From an uncultured Atopobiaceae bacterium (GTDB lineage: Bacteria; Actinomycetota; Coriobacteriia; Coriobacteriales; Atopobiaceae): a DNA stretch of 64,000 nucleotides. Numbering within the stretch: position 1 is the first letter of the stretch; every line of letters starts with the position of its first letter. This document shows positions 10,433 through 19,232 of the stretch, one piece after another. The notes beneath the pieces are model-generated. The model saw only the letters and a program-made list of their open reading frames with translations, was not told the DNA's origin and did no database searches. The position numbers were made by a program, and so were the translations under genes. Location: assembly GCA_944322145.1 (NCBI GenBank), contig CALUNW010000003.1, positions 124,001 through 188,000 on the forward strand, in the 5' to 3' direction.

Positions 10433-10475
10433 CTGTGAGCGCCCCGCCCGCCCGCTACAATGGGGCGAGAAGAAC
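10433..10475 (+). promoter_or_regulatory. Promoter of mfd, with GAGAAGAAC at the transcript start
   Basis: TACAAT at 10456-10461 is a good -10 box; a weak -35 (CTGTGA) lies 17 bases upstream. The motif CGAGAAGAACC begins four bases after the -10 box, near the expected first transcribed bases. The same TACAAT-N4-CGAGAAGAACC arrangement recurs at 21850 and 22998. Confidence 0.55.
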
Positions 10476-10538
10476 CACCCGCCGCAGCCGACGCCCGCTA
10501 GGACGCCGGCCCAAAGCCATGCAGAGGGAGCCCGCCCC

Positions 10539-13500
10539 ATGCTCATCGACCGCGTTTCTCGCCAGCTGCTCTCCGCCCCCGAGCTGTCGCCGCTCCTGCG
10601 CGAGCTTGCGGCCGGGCACGACGTGACGCTCGCCGTTGCGCAGTCCGCCCGACCGCTCGCGCTCGCGGCGCTCTGGGCGCGCGACCCGCGCCCGTGCCTG
10701 CTCGTGGTCTCCGGCGAGGAGGCGGCCGATCGCACGGCCCGCGCGCTCGCCGCGTGGCTCGGGCAGGACGCCGTCTCGCGCTACCCCGAGCGCCGGGATC
10801 GCCCTTGGGCCGACGCCGCCCCAGACGACGCCGTGGTCGGCGCCCGCTGTCGAGCCGTCTCCCGCCTTGCAGAGGGCGAGAAGTGCGTGGTCGTGGCATC
10901 CGCCCACGCCCTCCTGCGTCGCGTCCCGCCCAAGGGGAGCGGCTACTTCGCGTCGAGCACCTTCTCCGTTGGCGAGGAGGTTCCCTTCGAGGACGTACCC
11001 GCGCTGCTCGTGGGCATGGGCTACGCAGACAACGGCGAGGTCGATGCGCCCGGCTCCTTCCACGTGCACGGCGACACGGTCGACGTCTTTCCCGCGCAGG
11101 CGGCGAGCCCCGTCCGCATCGAGTTCTTTGGCGACGAGATCGACCGCGTGCGCCGCATGGTCGCCTCGACGGGCCAGACCATCGGCGAGCTGCGCTCGGT
11201 GACCGTCGCCCCCTGCCGCGAGATGGCCTTCACCGACGAGACGGTCGCCCGCGCCGAGCGCGCCCTCTTCAAGCCCGCGCAGGAGTCGAGCAAGGTGGCC
11301 GCCGACCTCGAGCTCATCCGCCAGCGCGCGGCAGACCCCAGCCTTGAGCGCTATCTCCCCCAGCTCTACGGCTCCACCGCGAGCCCCCTCGAGCACATCA
11401 GCCAGGAGACCCTCGTGGTGCTCGCCGAGCCGCGTGCCCTCTTCGACGACTGCATGCGCGCCTATGACGAGCTCTCCGTCGCGGCGGGCTCGGCCCGCGT
11501 CCCGCTCGAGGGCCTCTACACCTCGCCGCGCGAGATGGACTTTGGCACCCAGCAGCGCCTGTCCTTCTCGTCCATCCTGCGCGCGGGAGCGGGCACGACC
11601 ACCGCCGAGCTCGCCGTGCGCCAGCCCCAGATCGCCGGGTCCGACGCCAAGCTGCTCGGTCGCGTGCGCCAGCTCGTCGCGGACCGTGCCGCGGTGCTCT
11701 TCGCGGTGCCGGACCGCGCCGCGCGGGAGGCCCTCGAGCTGCGCTTCACCGACGAGGCCATCCCCGTGGTAGAGTCGCTCGGCACGGCGGCCGAAAACAA
11801 CGACCCGCAGGTGCCGCCTCTGGAGCGCGGCCGCGTCACCTTCATCGACGCGCCCGTTCCCGCCGGCATCGTGATCCCGACGGCGAGCCTCGCGGTCTTC
11901 TCGGTCTCCGACCTCTCCGCGCGCACCGCCAAGAACCGTCGCCGCGCGCGCCGCGTGGACCCCACGAGCGTGACCTTCCCGTTCAAGCCCGGCGACTACG
12001 TGGTCCATGCCACGCACGGCATCGCCCTGTTCGCCGAGATCGTGCGCCAGGAGGTCGCCGGCCGCGAGCGCGACTACTTCCTGCTGGAGTACGCCGGCGG
12101 CGACAAGCTCTACGTGCCCTTCGAGCAGGTCGACCGCATCACGCGCTACGTGGGCCCGGACGGCGCGAGCCCGCGCCTCACGCGCCTCAACACCGCGGAC
12201 TGGAGCCGCGCCACCGGCAAGGCGCGCCGCTCGGCCAAGAAGCTCGCCTTCGACCTGGTGGACCTCTACACGCGGCGCAGCTCCGTCCCGGGCTACGCCT
12301 TCTCGCAGGACACCCCCGTCCAGGAGGAGATGGAGGCGAGCTTTAGCTACGAGCTCACGCCGGACCAGCGCTCCGCGATCGCCGACATCAAGACGGACAT
12401 GGAGGCGCGCCGCCCGATGGACCGCCTGCTCTGCGGCGACGTGGGCTTCGGCAAGACCGAGGTCGCGCTGCGGGCGGCGTTCAAGTGCTGCCAGGACGCC
12501 AAGCAGGTGATGGTGCTCTGCCCCACCACCATCCTGGCGCAGCAGCACTTCGAGACGTTCTTCTCGCGCTTTGCCCCCTTTGACCTCAAGGTCGCCGTGC
12601 TCTCCCGCTTTGTGACGCCGGCCCAGCAGCGCCGGGCGCTCGAGGGCTTTGCAGACGGCTCGGTGGACGTGCTCATCGGCACGCACCGCCTGCTCTCGGC
12701 GGACGTCAACCCGTATGACCTGGGGCTCGTCATCATCGACGAGGAGCAGCGCTTTGGCGTGCAGCACAAGGAGCAGCTCAAGAACATACGCGAGCAGGTC
12801 GACGTGCTCACGCTCTCGGCCACGCCCATCCCGCGCACGATGCAGATGGCCATGAGCGGCGTGCGCGACATGAGCCTCATCATGACGCCGCCTCCCGGTC
12901 GCCTTCCGGTCAAGGTCACGGTGGGCGAGTGGGACCCGGACCTGGTCTCGGCCGCCATCCGCGAGGAACTCGCGCGCAAGGGCCAGGTCTACTACGTCTC
13001 AAACCGCGTCCACACCATCGACGAGGCGGTCGAGCGCGTGATGGAGGCCGCGCCCGAGGCACGCGTGGGCGTGGCGCACGGCAAGATGAGCGCGCGCGAG
13101 GTCGAGGACGTGATGCTGCGCTTCCAGGAGCACGAGGTCGACGTGTTGGTTGCCACCACGATCATCGAGAGCGGCATCGACAACCCGCGCACCAACACGC
13201 TCATCATCGAGGACTCCCAGCGCCTGGGCCTGGCGCAGCTCTACCAGCTCAAGGGCCGCGTGGGCCGCGGGCGGGTGCAGGCGTACGCCTACTTCATGTT
13301 CCCGGGCGAGGTCTCGCTCACGCCGGAGGCCACCGACCGCCTCACGGCCATCAACGAGTACCAGGACCTGGGCAGCGGCATGAAGATCGCGATGCGCGAC
13401 CTCGAGATTCGCGGCGCGGGCTCGCTCATGGGCGCGGAGCAGCATGGCAACCTCTCCAGCGTGGGCTTTGACCTCTTCACCCAGATGCTCGGCGAGGCCG

Positions 13501-13976
13501 TGGCCGAGGCGCGCGGCGAGACCCGCGAGGTCGAGCAGGCCGAGGTCACGATCAACCTCCCGGCGGACTTCTTCCTGGCCGAGGAGTACCTGCCCGACGT
13601 GGACAAGCGCGTGCTGGCGTATCGCCGCCTCGCTGCGGCGGTGGACCTTGCCGAGGTCGACGAGCTGCAGCAGGAGTGCGAGAAGGACTTCGGCGCGCTG
13701 CCGCTCGCCGGGCGCAACCTCTTCGATCGCGCCCGCGTGCGCATCCGCGCGCAGCGACTGGGGTGCACGGCGGTCTCCCTTACGAACGGGCGGCTGGTCT
13801 ACCAGGGGCTTGAGGTCGCGCGGCCGGTGGCGCTCAAGCTCAAGGAGCGCGGCGCGCTGGTGTACCCCAAGACGCACAAGGTGGCCTACCCGTTCCACCG
13901 CAGCGAGGAGGAGGTCATGCCGGCCGCACTCGGCGTTCTCGAGCAGGTCGGCGGCGACGACGAGGTCGACGAGTGA
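10539..13976 (+). CDS. mfd: Transcription-repair coupling factor Mfd
   Basis: An ATP-driven translocase that removes RNA polymerase stalled at DNA damage and recruits UvrA. The 1145 residues run from ATG 10539, preceded by GAGGGAG. The order is classical: UvrB-like module, then an RNA-polymerase-interacting CarD-like domain (KPGDYVVHATHGIALF), Walker A GDVGFGKTEVA, the DEEQ box (IIDEEQRFGVQHKEQL), RecG-like motifs (SATPIPRTMQMAMSG, LYQLKGRVGRGR) and a C-terminal UvrA-masking domain. The gene stands alone; its stop codon lies inside a GGACAG palindrome. Very sure of identity. Confidence 0.97.
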   Translation: MLIDRVSRQLLSAPELSPLLRELAAGHDVTLAVAQSARPLALAALWARDPRPCLLVVSGEEAADRTARALAAWLGQDAVSRYPERRDRPWADAAPDDAVVGARCRAVSRLAEGEKCVVVASAHALLRRVPPKGSGYFASSTFSVGEEVPFEDVPALLVGMGYADNGEVDAPGSFHVHGDTVDVFPAQAASPVRIEFFGDEIDRVRRMVASTGQTIGELRSVTVAPCREMAFTDETVARAERALFKPAQESSKVAADLELIRQRAADPSLERYLPQLYGSTASPLEHISQETLVVLAEPRALFDDCMRAYDELSVAAGSARVPLEGLYTSPREMDFGTQQRLSFSSILRAGAGTTTAELAVRQPQIAGSDAKLLGRVRQLVADRAAVLFAVPDRAAREALELRFTDEAIPVVESLGTAAENNDPQVPPLERGRVTFIDAPVPAGIVIPTASLAVFSVSDLSARTAKNRRRARRVDPTSVTFPFKPGDYVVHATHGIALFAEIVRQEVAGRERDYFLLEYAGGDKLYVPFEQVDRITRYVGPDGASPRLTRLNTADWSRATGKARRSAKKLAFDLVDLYTRRSSVPGYAFSQDTPVQEEMEASFSYELTPDQRSAIADIKTDMEARRPMDRLLCGDVGFGKTEVALRAAFKCCQDAKQVMVLCPTTILAQQHFETFFSRFAPFDLKVAVLSRFVTPAQQRRALEGFADGSVDVLIGTHRLLSADVNPYDLGLVIIDEEQRFGVQHKEQLKNIREQVDVLTLSATPIPRTMQMAMSGVRDMSLIMTPPPGRLPVKVTVGEWDPDLVSAAIREELARKGQVYYVSNRVHTIDEAVERVMEAAPEARVGVAHGKMSAREVEDVMLRFQEHEVDVLVATTIIESGIDNPRTNTLIIEDSQRLGLAQLYQLKGRVGRGRVQAYAYFMFPGEVSLTPEATDRLTAINEYQDLGSGMKIAMRDLEIRGAGSLMGAEQHGNLSSVGFDLFTQMLGEAVAEARGETREVEQAEVTINLPADFFLAEEYLPDVDKRVLAYRRLAAAVDLAEVDELQQECEKDFGALPLAGRNLFDRARVRIRAQRLGCTAVSLTNGRLVYQGLEVARPVALKLKERGALVYPKTHKVAYPFHRSEEEVMPAALGVLEQVGGDDEVDE

Positions 13977-14001
13977 CAATTTGGACAGGTTAAAATGTCA
14001 C
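13973..14001. repeat. GGACAG-family hairpin overlapping the mfd stop
   Basis: GTGACA at 13973 pairs with TGTCAC at the right end; the loop side carries TTTGGACAGG. The TGA of mfd is part of the left arm. A short member of the palindrome family also seen at 34156, 34841, 52454, 54517 and 58323. Confidence 0.65.
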
Positions 14002-14200
14002 GCGGCCGCATCGCCCCCGTCGTCCCGCCTTTCGACCACGAACTCGCGTACGTCTGTATTTTAAGTGCCGAAGTCGTAGGGCGAGAAGAACGGCCGATTC
14101 GTCTACCTGCGCAAATGCGAGACCCCTAGTCCGGGCGCGCGATTAAAATACAGACGTACGCGAGTTCCTGGGACGGGGCGGCGGCCCGGGTGCACCATGC
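13996..14200. repeat. ~205-base MITE-like repeat, copy 1
   Basis: Contains a perfect 24-bp inverted repeat (arms 14041-14064 and 14143-14166, beginning AACTCGCGTACGTCTG) separated by 78 bases that include GAGAAGAAC. Flanks on both sides are also shared with copy 2 at 22774-22980, giving about 200 similar bases. There is no gene within; it resembles a non-autonomous mobile element. Confidence 0.8.
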
Positions 14201-14216
14201 TGGCTCCCTGCCCGCA

Positions 14217-15248
14217 CTACACCCACCGGAAGCCGCGACCGGTGATCTCCGAGGTGGTCACGTACGTGATGAAGGCGTTCTCGTCCAGGCTGCGGACGTA
14301 GCGCTGCAGGCGCAGCGCCTCGGCGCGCGTGAGGACGGTCATGATCTGGGCCACGCGCCTTCCCGAATAGGCACCGTAGCCGTAGCTCACCGTCGCGGTG
14401 CGGCTGAGCTCGCGTATGATGAACTCTTCGACGCGCGCGGGCTGCCGGCAGATGACGGTGCAGACCTTGTGGCACTTGAGGTCCTCGAGGACGCCGTTCA
14501 CGATGACGGTCTGCAGCACCAGGCCAACGATGCAGTAGACGCCCACGCGCGGCCCGTAGAGCGCGACGCCCGAGGCCGCCACCACGGCGTTCGCCGCCGC
14601 CACGGCATGCCCCACGGGTAGGCTCGTGTGCCGCGTGAGCGCCATGACCAGGATCTCAGTCCCGCCAGTCGACGCGCCGGCGTTGTAGGCGACGGCGTTG
14701 CCCAGCGCGATGAGAAGGACCGTGCAGCAGAGATCAATCCACATGTCTCCCGTGAGCGAGCCCGTCACAGGCATGACTGCCTGGAGAACCGAGGTGTAGG
14801 CGGGGATGGCTACGGACGCCACCAGGCTCCAGAAGACCGCCTTCCGCTCCACGAGAAGCAGCCCCACGACCACGAGCGCCACATTGACGATCCACAGTGA
14901 CACGTCGTTGGGCAGCACCGGCACGAGCGTGGAGAGCACAATCGAGAAGCCCGAGGCGCCGCCGATGGCAAAGTTGTTGGGCGCCTGGAACGCCACGTAG
15001 GCGAAGGCGCAGAGCAGGGCGCCCACGTTGAGCGACACCACGAGTCGCACGAGGCTCGGCTGGTCGCGCTTGCGCAGCTTGCGGAGGCTGGCCTCCTCCT
15101 CGTCCTCGCTGACCAGCGCCTCGCCCTGGAGCACCGCATGTCCGTCGTATGCCGGCGCGGCGTGGTCGGGGTCCACACGTGCGTTGGCAAGCTCCTCCTC
15201 GTTTGCCGTCCTTCTCGGCTCTGACGTCCTTTTCTTTCCGCCCTTCAT
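14217..15248 (-). CDS. YitT family membrane protein (DUF161 + DUF2179)
   Basis: 343 residues. The first 75 are hydrophilic and acidic, then come five to six membrane segments of the YitT type (NFAIGGASGFSIVLS, LGNAVAYNAGASTGGTEIL) and a soluble C-terminal DUF2179 domain (VCTVICRQPARVEEFIIREL, AQIMTVLTRAEALRLQRYV). Function of the family is not established; transport has been proposed. Divergent from the sugar operon that starts at 15393, with a shared 145-base upstream region. The charged N-terminal extension is longer than usual for the family. Confidence 0.85.
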   Translation of the reverse strand: MKGGKKRTSEPRRTANEEELANARVDPDHAAPAYDGHAVLQGEALVSEDEEEASLRKLRKRDQPSLVRLVVSLNVGALLCAFAYVAFQAPNNFAIGGASGFSIVLSTLVPVLPNDVSLWIVNVALVVVGLLLVERKAVFWSLVASVAIPAYTSVLQAVMPVTGSLTGDMWIDLCCTVLLIALGNAVAYNAGASTGGTEILVMALTRHTSLPVGHAVAAANAVVAASGVALYGPRVGVYCIVGLVLQTVIVNGVLEDLKCHKVCTVICRQPARVEEFIIRELSRTATVSYGYGAYSGRRVAQIMTVLTRAEALRLQRYVRSLDENAFITYVTTSEITGRGFRWV

Positions 15249-15295
15249 GACCGCTCCTCCCGGATTTACCTACCGTTCGCGGGCAATTCCCTGTC

Positions 15296-15323
15296 TTGTC
15301 ATGAATCATACTAGACGTATATA
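15296..15323 (+). promoter_or_regulatory. Candidate promoter of the deglycase-PTS operon
   Basis: TTGTCA at 15296-15301 and TATATA at 15318-15323 are 16 bases apart, 70 bases before the first gene. The stretch around it is conspicuously AT-rich (CTAGACGTATATAACG), and TATGATG follows, as it also does in the GntR gene promoter at 21068. Operator identity is not proven. Confidence 0.5.
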
Positions 15324-15392
15324 ACGACTATGATGATAATCTCGGTAAGCGGAAAGCCCACGGGGCGAATGCGCCCCAGCAAAGGAGCCAAG

Positions 15393-16373
15393 ATGAGGAT
15401 TCAGGACGAGGTTGCCGGCGTAGTGAAGAGCGTGCTCGAGCAGCATGAGATCAAGCGCGTCATCTGGATCGCGGCCGGCGGCTCCTTCGGCGGGCACTGG
15501 GCGGCCAACTATTTCCTGCAGCGCGAGAGCAGGACCATCCCCACGGAGATGCACACCTCCAACGAGTTCGTCTTCGCCACGCCCCCGTACGTCGACGAGC
15601 ACTGTCTCTGCGTGCTCACGTCCATGCGCGGCACGCCCGAGACCTGCCGCGCGGCCGAGCTCGCCCGCGACCGCGGCGCCGCAACCATCGCCCTCTACGT
15701 CCAGGAGTCCGACCTCACGGCCGCCTGCGACCACAAGATCGCCTACGAGAGCATCGCGCTCGACGAGTCCCGCACCGAGCGCGTGAACTCGAGCATCGCC
15801 CTGCAGATCGCCATGGCCCTTCTCGCCCAGACCGAGGGCTATGCAAACTACGACAAGGCCATGGCCGCCTTTGACGTCGTGGATGCCATCTATCGCAAGG
15901 CCGTCGACTATACGACTCAGCTCGCAGCCGCGTGGGCGGAACGCGTCGCCGGCGAGAAGACCATCTACGTGATGGGCAGCGGCCCGGCCTTTGGCTCGGC
16001 GTACATCTTCTCGATCTGCAACATCGAGGAGATGCTGCAGATCGACTCGCCTACGGTCAACTGCTGCGAGTTCTTCCACGGGCCCTTCGAGGTGGTGGAC
16101 AAGGCCAAGCCCATCTTCCTGCTCGTGAGCGTGGGCCGCTGTCGCGCCGCCGACGAGCGCGCCCTCACCTTCCTCGACCGCTACGCGGGCGAGAACCTCT
16201 ATGTGCTCGACGGCAAGGAGATCGGCCTCAACGACCTGCCCGACGAGATCTCCGAGTACTTCAACCACGTTCTCTTCTCGCCGGTCCTCAACAACGTGTA
16301 CATGCGCGCCCTCTCCAAGACCACGCATAAGGACTATATGACCCGCCGCTACATGTGGAAGGTCGAGTACTAG
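15393..16373 (+). CDS. SIS-domain sugar-phosphate deglycase, FrlB/GfrE-F type
   Basis: 326 residues with two SIS domains. Hallmarks shared with fructoselysine-6-phosphate deglycase are the N-terminal IAAGGSFGGHWAA loop, the central EFFHGPFEVVD motif (SGEFRHGPLEIV in E. coli FrlB) and the terminal RRYMWKVEY (RRYYGGLVEY in FrlB). Such enzymes split phosphorylated Amadori compounds into glucose-6-phosphate and a free amine. ATG 15393 has AAAGGAG upstream. It is followed by a mannose-type PTS and a second copy of the same family, the layout of the gfr locus of Salmonella. Exact substrate (fructoselysine, glucoselysine or another amine sugar) is inferred. Confidence 0.85.
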   Translation: MRIQDEVAGVVKSVLEQHEIKRVIWIAAGGSFGGHWAANYFLQRESRTIPTEMHTSNEFVFATPPYVDEHCLCVLTSMRGTPETCRAAELARDRGAATIALYVQESDLTAACDHKIAYESIALDESRTERVNSSIALQIAMALLAQTEGYANYDKAMAAFDVVDAIYRKAVDYTTQLAAAWAERVAGEKTIYVMGSGPAFGSAYIFSICNIEEMLQIDSPTVNCCEFFHGPFEVVDKAKPIFLLVSVGRCRAADERALTFLDRYAGENLYVLDGKEIGLNDLPDEISEYFNHVLFSPVLNNVYMRALSKTTHKDYMTRRYMWKVEY

Positions 16374-16383
16374 CCCTCCTTCT

Positions 16384-16423
16384 GCGGGCGCCGGCCTATC
16401 TCCCCCTTGGGGCCGGCGCCCGC
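16384..16423 (+). terminator. Strong intra-operon hairpin after the first deglycase
   Basis: A 13-bp perfect GC stem (GCGGGCGCCGGCC with its complement at 16411-16423) begins 10 bases after the stop and has no T-run. It could lower expression of the PTS relative to the first deglycase, or protect the upstream mRNA. Confidence 0.5.
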
Positions 16424-16528
16424 GCAACCCCCTGAAATCTTTCGCGTCGCTGCAGAGGCGCTTGGGATTTGTGGCCCTACGGCCACGTCAGAACCACACA
16501 TCTCGGATACAAAGAAAGGAAGGTGGCC

Positions 16529-17461
16529 ATGAACCAGATCATCCTGGCGACGCACGGCGGTCTTGCGGACGGCATGCGGGACACGCTCTCCATGGTGCTG
16601 GGCGACGCGTCCAACGTGCACGTCATCTCCCTCGCCCGTGACGACAAGGACCCCATCACCTCCAAGGTGCAGGCGCTCATCGACTCGTTCGACCCTGCCG
16701 ACAAGGTCTACGTCTGTACGGACATGCTCGGCAGCAGCGTCAACAACGAGATGGTCGCGCTCGGCGCGGCAAACGAGAAGCTCACCGTCATCGCCGGCAT
16801 GAACATGCCGTTCGTGATCGAGCTCGCCACCGCAGTGGAGCCGCTCACCAACGAGGAGCTCGTCGAGCTCATCAAGGCGAGCCGAGAAGGGCTGCGCGAC
16901 TGCTCGGCCAACCCCGTGGTGGTGGCAGGTGCGGCGACGCCCGCCAAGAAGGCCCGCGCCGCGGCCTCTGCCGGCCCCGCCAAGATCAACCTCGTGCGTC
17001 TTGACTACCGTCTGCTGCACGGGCAGGTCGTCTTCTCCTGGGTCACCAAGGTCGGTGCCGAGCGCATCATCGTCGTGGACAACGACGCCGCGGGTGACGA
17101 CGTCAAGAAGAGCGCGCTGCGCCTGGCCAAGCCCTCGGGCGTGCGCCTGAACGTCTTCACCGTCGAGCGCGCCCTCGCGAAGATGGCCAAGCTCAACACC
17201 CTCGGTGAGAACGTGATGTTCGTCTTTGGCAACACGCGCGAGCTGCTCGAGTTCAACCGCTCCTACAAGTTTGACGCCGTGAACCTGGGCGCCACCGCCA
17301 ACCACGACGGCGCCGAGCAGGTCGGCGGCTCCGACAGCTCTGTCTTCTTCGACGCCTCGCAGAAGGCGGACGTCAACGAGCTCCTCAAGATGGGTGTCGA
17401 GCTCTACGTCCAGCAGACGCCCACCCAGAAGCGCGTCGACATCACCTCCCCGCTGAGGTGA
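16529..17461 (+). CDS. PTS mannose-family EIIAB component
   Basis: Cytoplasmic phosphotransfer protein of 310 residues. The EIIA domain (1-135) has the phosphorylated His9 in LATHGGLADG; an Ala/Pro linker (about 138-150) leads to the EIIB domain with His164 in RLDYRLLHGQVVFSW. Both active histidines are present. It passes phosphate from HPr to the sugar imported by the IIC/IID pair encoded next. Start ATG 16529 follows GAAAGGAAGG. Fused IIAB is the arrangement of E. coli ManX; Gfr of Salmonella has separate IIA and IIB. Confidence 0.93.
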   Translation: MNQIILATHGGLADGMRDTLSMVLGDASNVHVISLARDDKDPITSKVQALIDSFDPADKVYVCTDMLGSSVNNEMVALGAANEKLTVIAGMNMPFVIELATAVEPLTNEELVELIKASREGLRDCSANPVVVAGAATPAKKARAAASAGPAKINLVRLDYRLLHGQVVFSWVTKVGAERIIVVDNDAAGDDVKKSALRLAKPSGVRLNVFTVERALAKMAKLNTLGENVMFVFGNTRELLEFNRSYKFDAVNLGATANHDGAEQVGGSDSSVFFDASQKADVNELLKMGVELYVQQTPTQKRVDITSPLR

Positions 17462-17486
17462 TGAAAAGGGACAGCCCCTTTTCACC
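17457..17486. repeat. GGGACAG hairpin overlapping the EIIAB stop
   Basis: GGTGATGAAAAGGG pairs with CCCTTTTCACC around the loop ACAGC, with a two-base bulge. The TGA stop of the EIIAB gene lies in the left arm. It is a member of the GGACAG palindrome family inside an operon, 34 bases before the EIIC start. Confidence 0.6.
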
Positions 17487-17519
17487 ACCCGCACCTAGCG
17501 CAACCGAAAGGAGTTACGC

Positions 17520-18320
17520 ATGAACATGTTCCTCAACGCCGTGCTCGTCGGCCTCGTCGCGGTGTTCTGCATGCTCGACTCGCGCCTGCTCGGCCGCCTG
17601 AACTTCGAGCAGCCGCTCGTCGGCGCCACGCTCGTGGGCATCGTGCTCGGCGACCCGGCCACCGGCCTCGCCGTCGGCGCCGCCACCGAGCTCGTGAGCA
17701 TGGGCCTCGTCTCCGTTGGCGCGGCCGTGCCGCCCGACATGGTCCTCGGCGGCATCGTCGCCTCGGCCTTCGCATGCCTGACCGGCGCCTCCGCGGAGAC
17801 CGCCATGACGATCGCCATCCCGGTCGCCGTGCTCGGCCAGCTGCTCGGCATCGTCTTCCGCTCCATCATCGCCGCGCTCACCCACGTGGCCGACTCCGCG
17901 ATCGAGAGCGGCAACTTCAAGACTGCCCAGTACCTGCACATCGTTGCCGGCACCGTGCTCTACTCGCTCATGTACTTCATCCCGGTCTTCATCGCCGTCT
18001 ACGTGGGCACCGACATCGTCCAGGCCGTCGTCGACCTCATCCCCGAGTGGCTCTCCAACGGTCTCAACGTCTCCAGCAAGATCCTGACCGCCTACGGACT
18101 TGCCCTCCTGCTCTCCCTGATGATCAAGAAGGGCATGACGATCTTCCTGCTGCTGGGCTTCCTGCTTGCGTCCTACCTGGGCCTCTCGGTCATCGCGGTT
18201 TCCGCCCTTGGCGTCATCCTGGCCCTCATCCTCATGGATCTCAAGTTTGGCAAGGGTGACGGCGCGGCGCTCGCGGCCGCCGACCCCGACTACGACCCCC
18301 TCGAGGACGACGACGAGTAA
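17520..18320 (+). CDS. PTS mannose-family EIIC membrane component
   Basis: 266 residues, almost entirely hydrophobic helices, with the family signature segments NFEQPLVGATLVGIVLGDP and AVGAATELVSMG. It forms the sugar-translocating channel together with EIID. ATG 17520 follows AAAGGAG. The C-terminus is acidic (DPLEDDDE). The next gene, EIID, starts 13 bases later. Confidence 0.93.
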   Translation: MNMFLNAVLVGLVAVFCMLDSRLLGRLNFEQPLVGATLVGIVLGDPATGLAVGAATELVSMGLVSVGAAVPPDMVLGGIVASAFACLTGASAETAMTIAIPVAVLGQLLGIVFRSIIAALTHVADSAIESGNFKTAQYLHIVAGTVLYSLMYFIPVFIAVYVGTDIVQAVVDLIPEWLSNGLNVSSKILTAYGLALLLSLMIKKGMTIFLLLGFLLASYLGLSVIAVSALGVILALILMDLKFGKGDGAALAAADPDYDPLEDDDE

Positions 18321-18333
18321 AGGAGGAGCTACC

Positions 18334-19161
18334 ATGGCAGACATCACCGTTTCCAAGAACCGCAAGCTCTGGCAGTTCTTCTGGCGCAGCTGGGCCATCC
18401 AGGACTCCTGGAACTACGAGCGTCAGATGAACATGGGCTTCCTTTACGGCATGGCCCCCACGCTCGACCGCTGCTATCCCAACGAGAAGGACCCGCAGCA
18501 GCTCGAGGCCAAGAAGGAGGCCTACCGCAGGCACATGGCGTTCTACAACTGCACCCCGCAGACGAGCGCCTTCGTCCTCGGCCTCTCCGCCTCCATGGAG
18601 GAGCAGCTCGCCGAGAACCCCGCTAGCTTCAACCCCGACACCATCAACGCGGTCAAGACCACGCTCATGGGCCCGCTCTCCGGCATCGGCGACTCCTTCT
18701 TCCAGGGCACCATCCGCACCATCGCCTTTGGCCTGGGCGTCAGCCTCGCGCAGCAGGGCTCGCTGATGGGCCCCGTGCTCGCTATGGCCATCTCCATCGT
18801 CCCGTCCGTGCTCATCACCTGGTTCGCCGCCAAGCTCGGCTATGAGGGCGGCCACCAGTACCTCGAGAAGATGCAGAGCGGCAACCTGATGGACAAGGTC
18901 ATGTACGTCTGCGGCATCGTCGGCCTCATGGCCGTGGGCGGCATGATCGCCACCCTCGTGGGCGCCACGACCCCCGCGGTCTTCTCGGACGGCACCGTGG
19001 TCATCCAGGACATCCTCGACTCCATCATGCCCCAGATGATCCCGCTCGCCCTCACCGGCCTCATGTACTGGCTCATCAAGAAGAACGTGGGCACCGGCTG
19101 GCTGCTCGTCATCGCCATCGTGGGCGGCGTGATCCTCTCCGCCCTCGGCGTCCTGGCATAG
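18334..19161 (+). CDS. PTS mannose-family EIID membrane component
   Basis: 275 residues; family features are the FFWRSWAIQDSWNYERQM N-terminus, the GPLSGIGDSFFQGTIR loop and C-terminal membrane segments ending in LLVIAIVGGVILSALGV. Partner of EIIC in the sugar permease. Start ATG 18334 with AAAGGAGGAG directly upstream, a strong ribosome site. No other PTS subunit is missing from the locus, so the transporter is complete. Confidence 0.93.
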   Translation: MADITVSKNRKLWQFFWRSWAIQDSWNYERQMNMGFLYGMAPTLDRCYPNEKDPQQLEAKKEAYRRHMAFYNCTPQTSAFVLGLSASMEEQLAENPASFNPDTINAVKTTLMGPLSGIGDSFFQGTIRTIAFGLGVSLAQQGSLMGPVLAMAISIVPSVLITWFAAKLGYEGGHQYLEKMQSGNLMDKVMYVCGIVGLMAVGGMIATLVGATTPAVFSDGTVVIQDILDSIMPQMIPLALTGLMYWLIKKNVGTGWLLVIAIVGGVILSALGVLA

Positions 19162-19232
19162 CCATCGCCCAGCCCCGAAGCGCTCCAACCCACCCACAAG
19201 CCCCGCGCAAGCGGAGAGAGAAAGGGAAGAAC

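Noticed and set aside
14041-14166. CRISPR repeat
   Set aside because: Only two inverted arms around one centre, no regularly spaced direct repeats and no cas genes.
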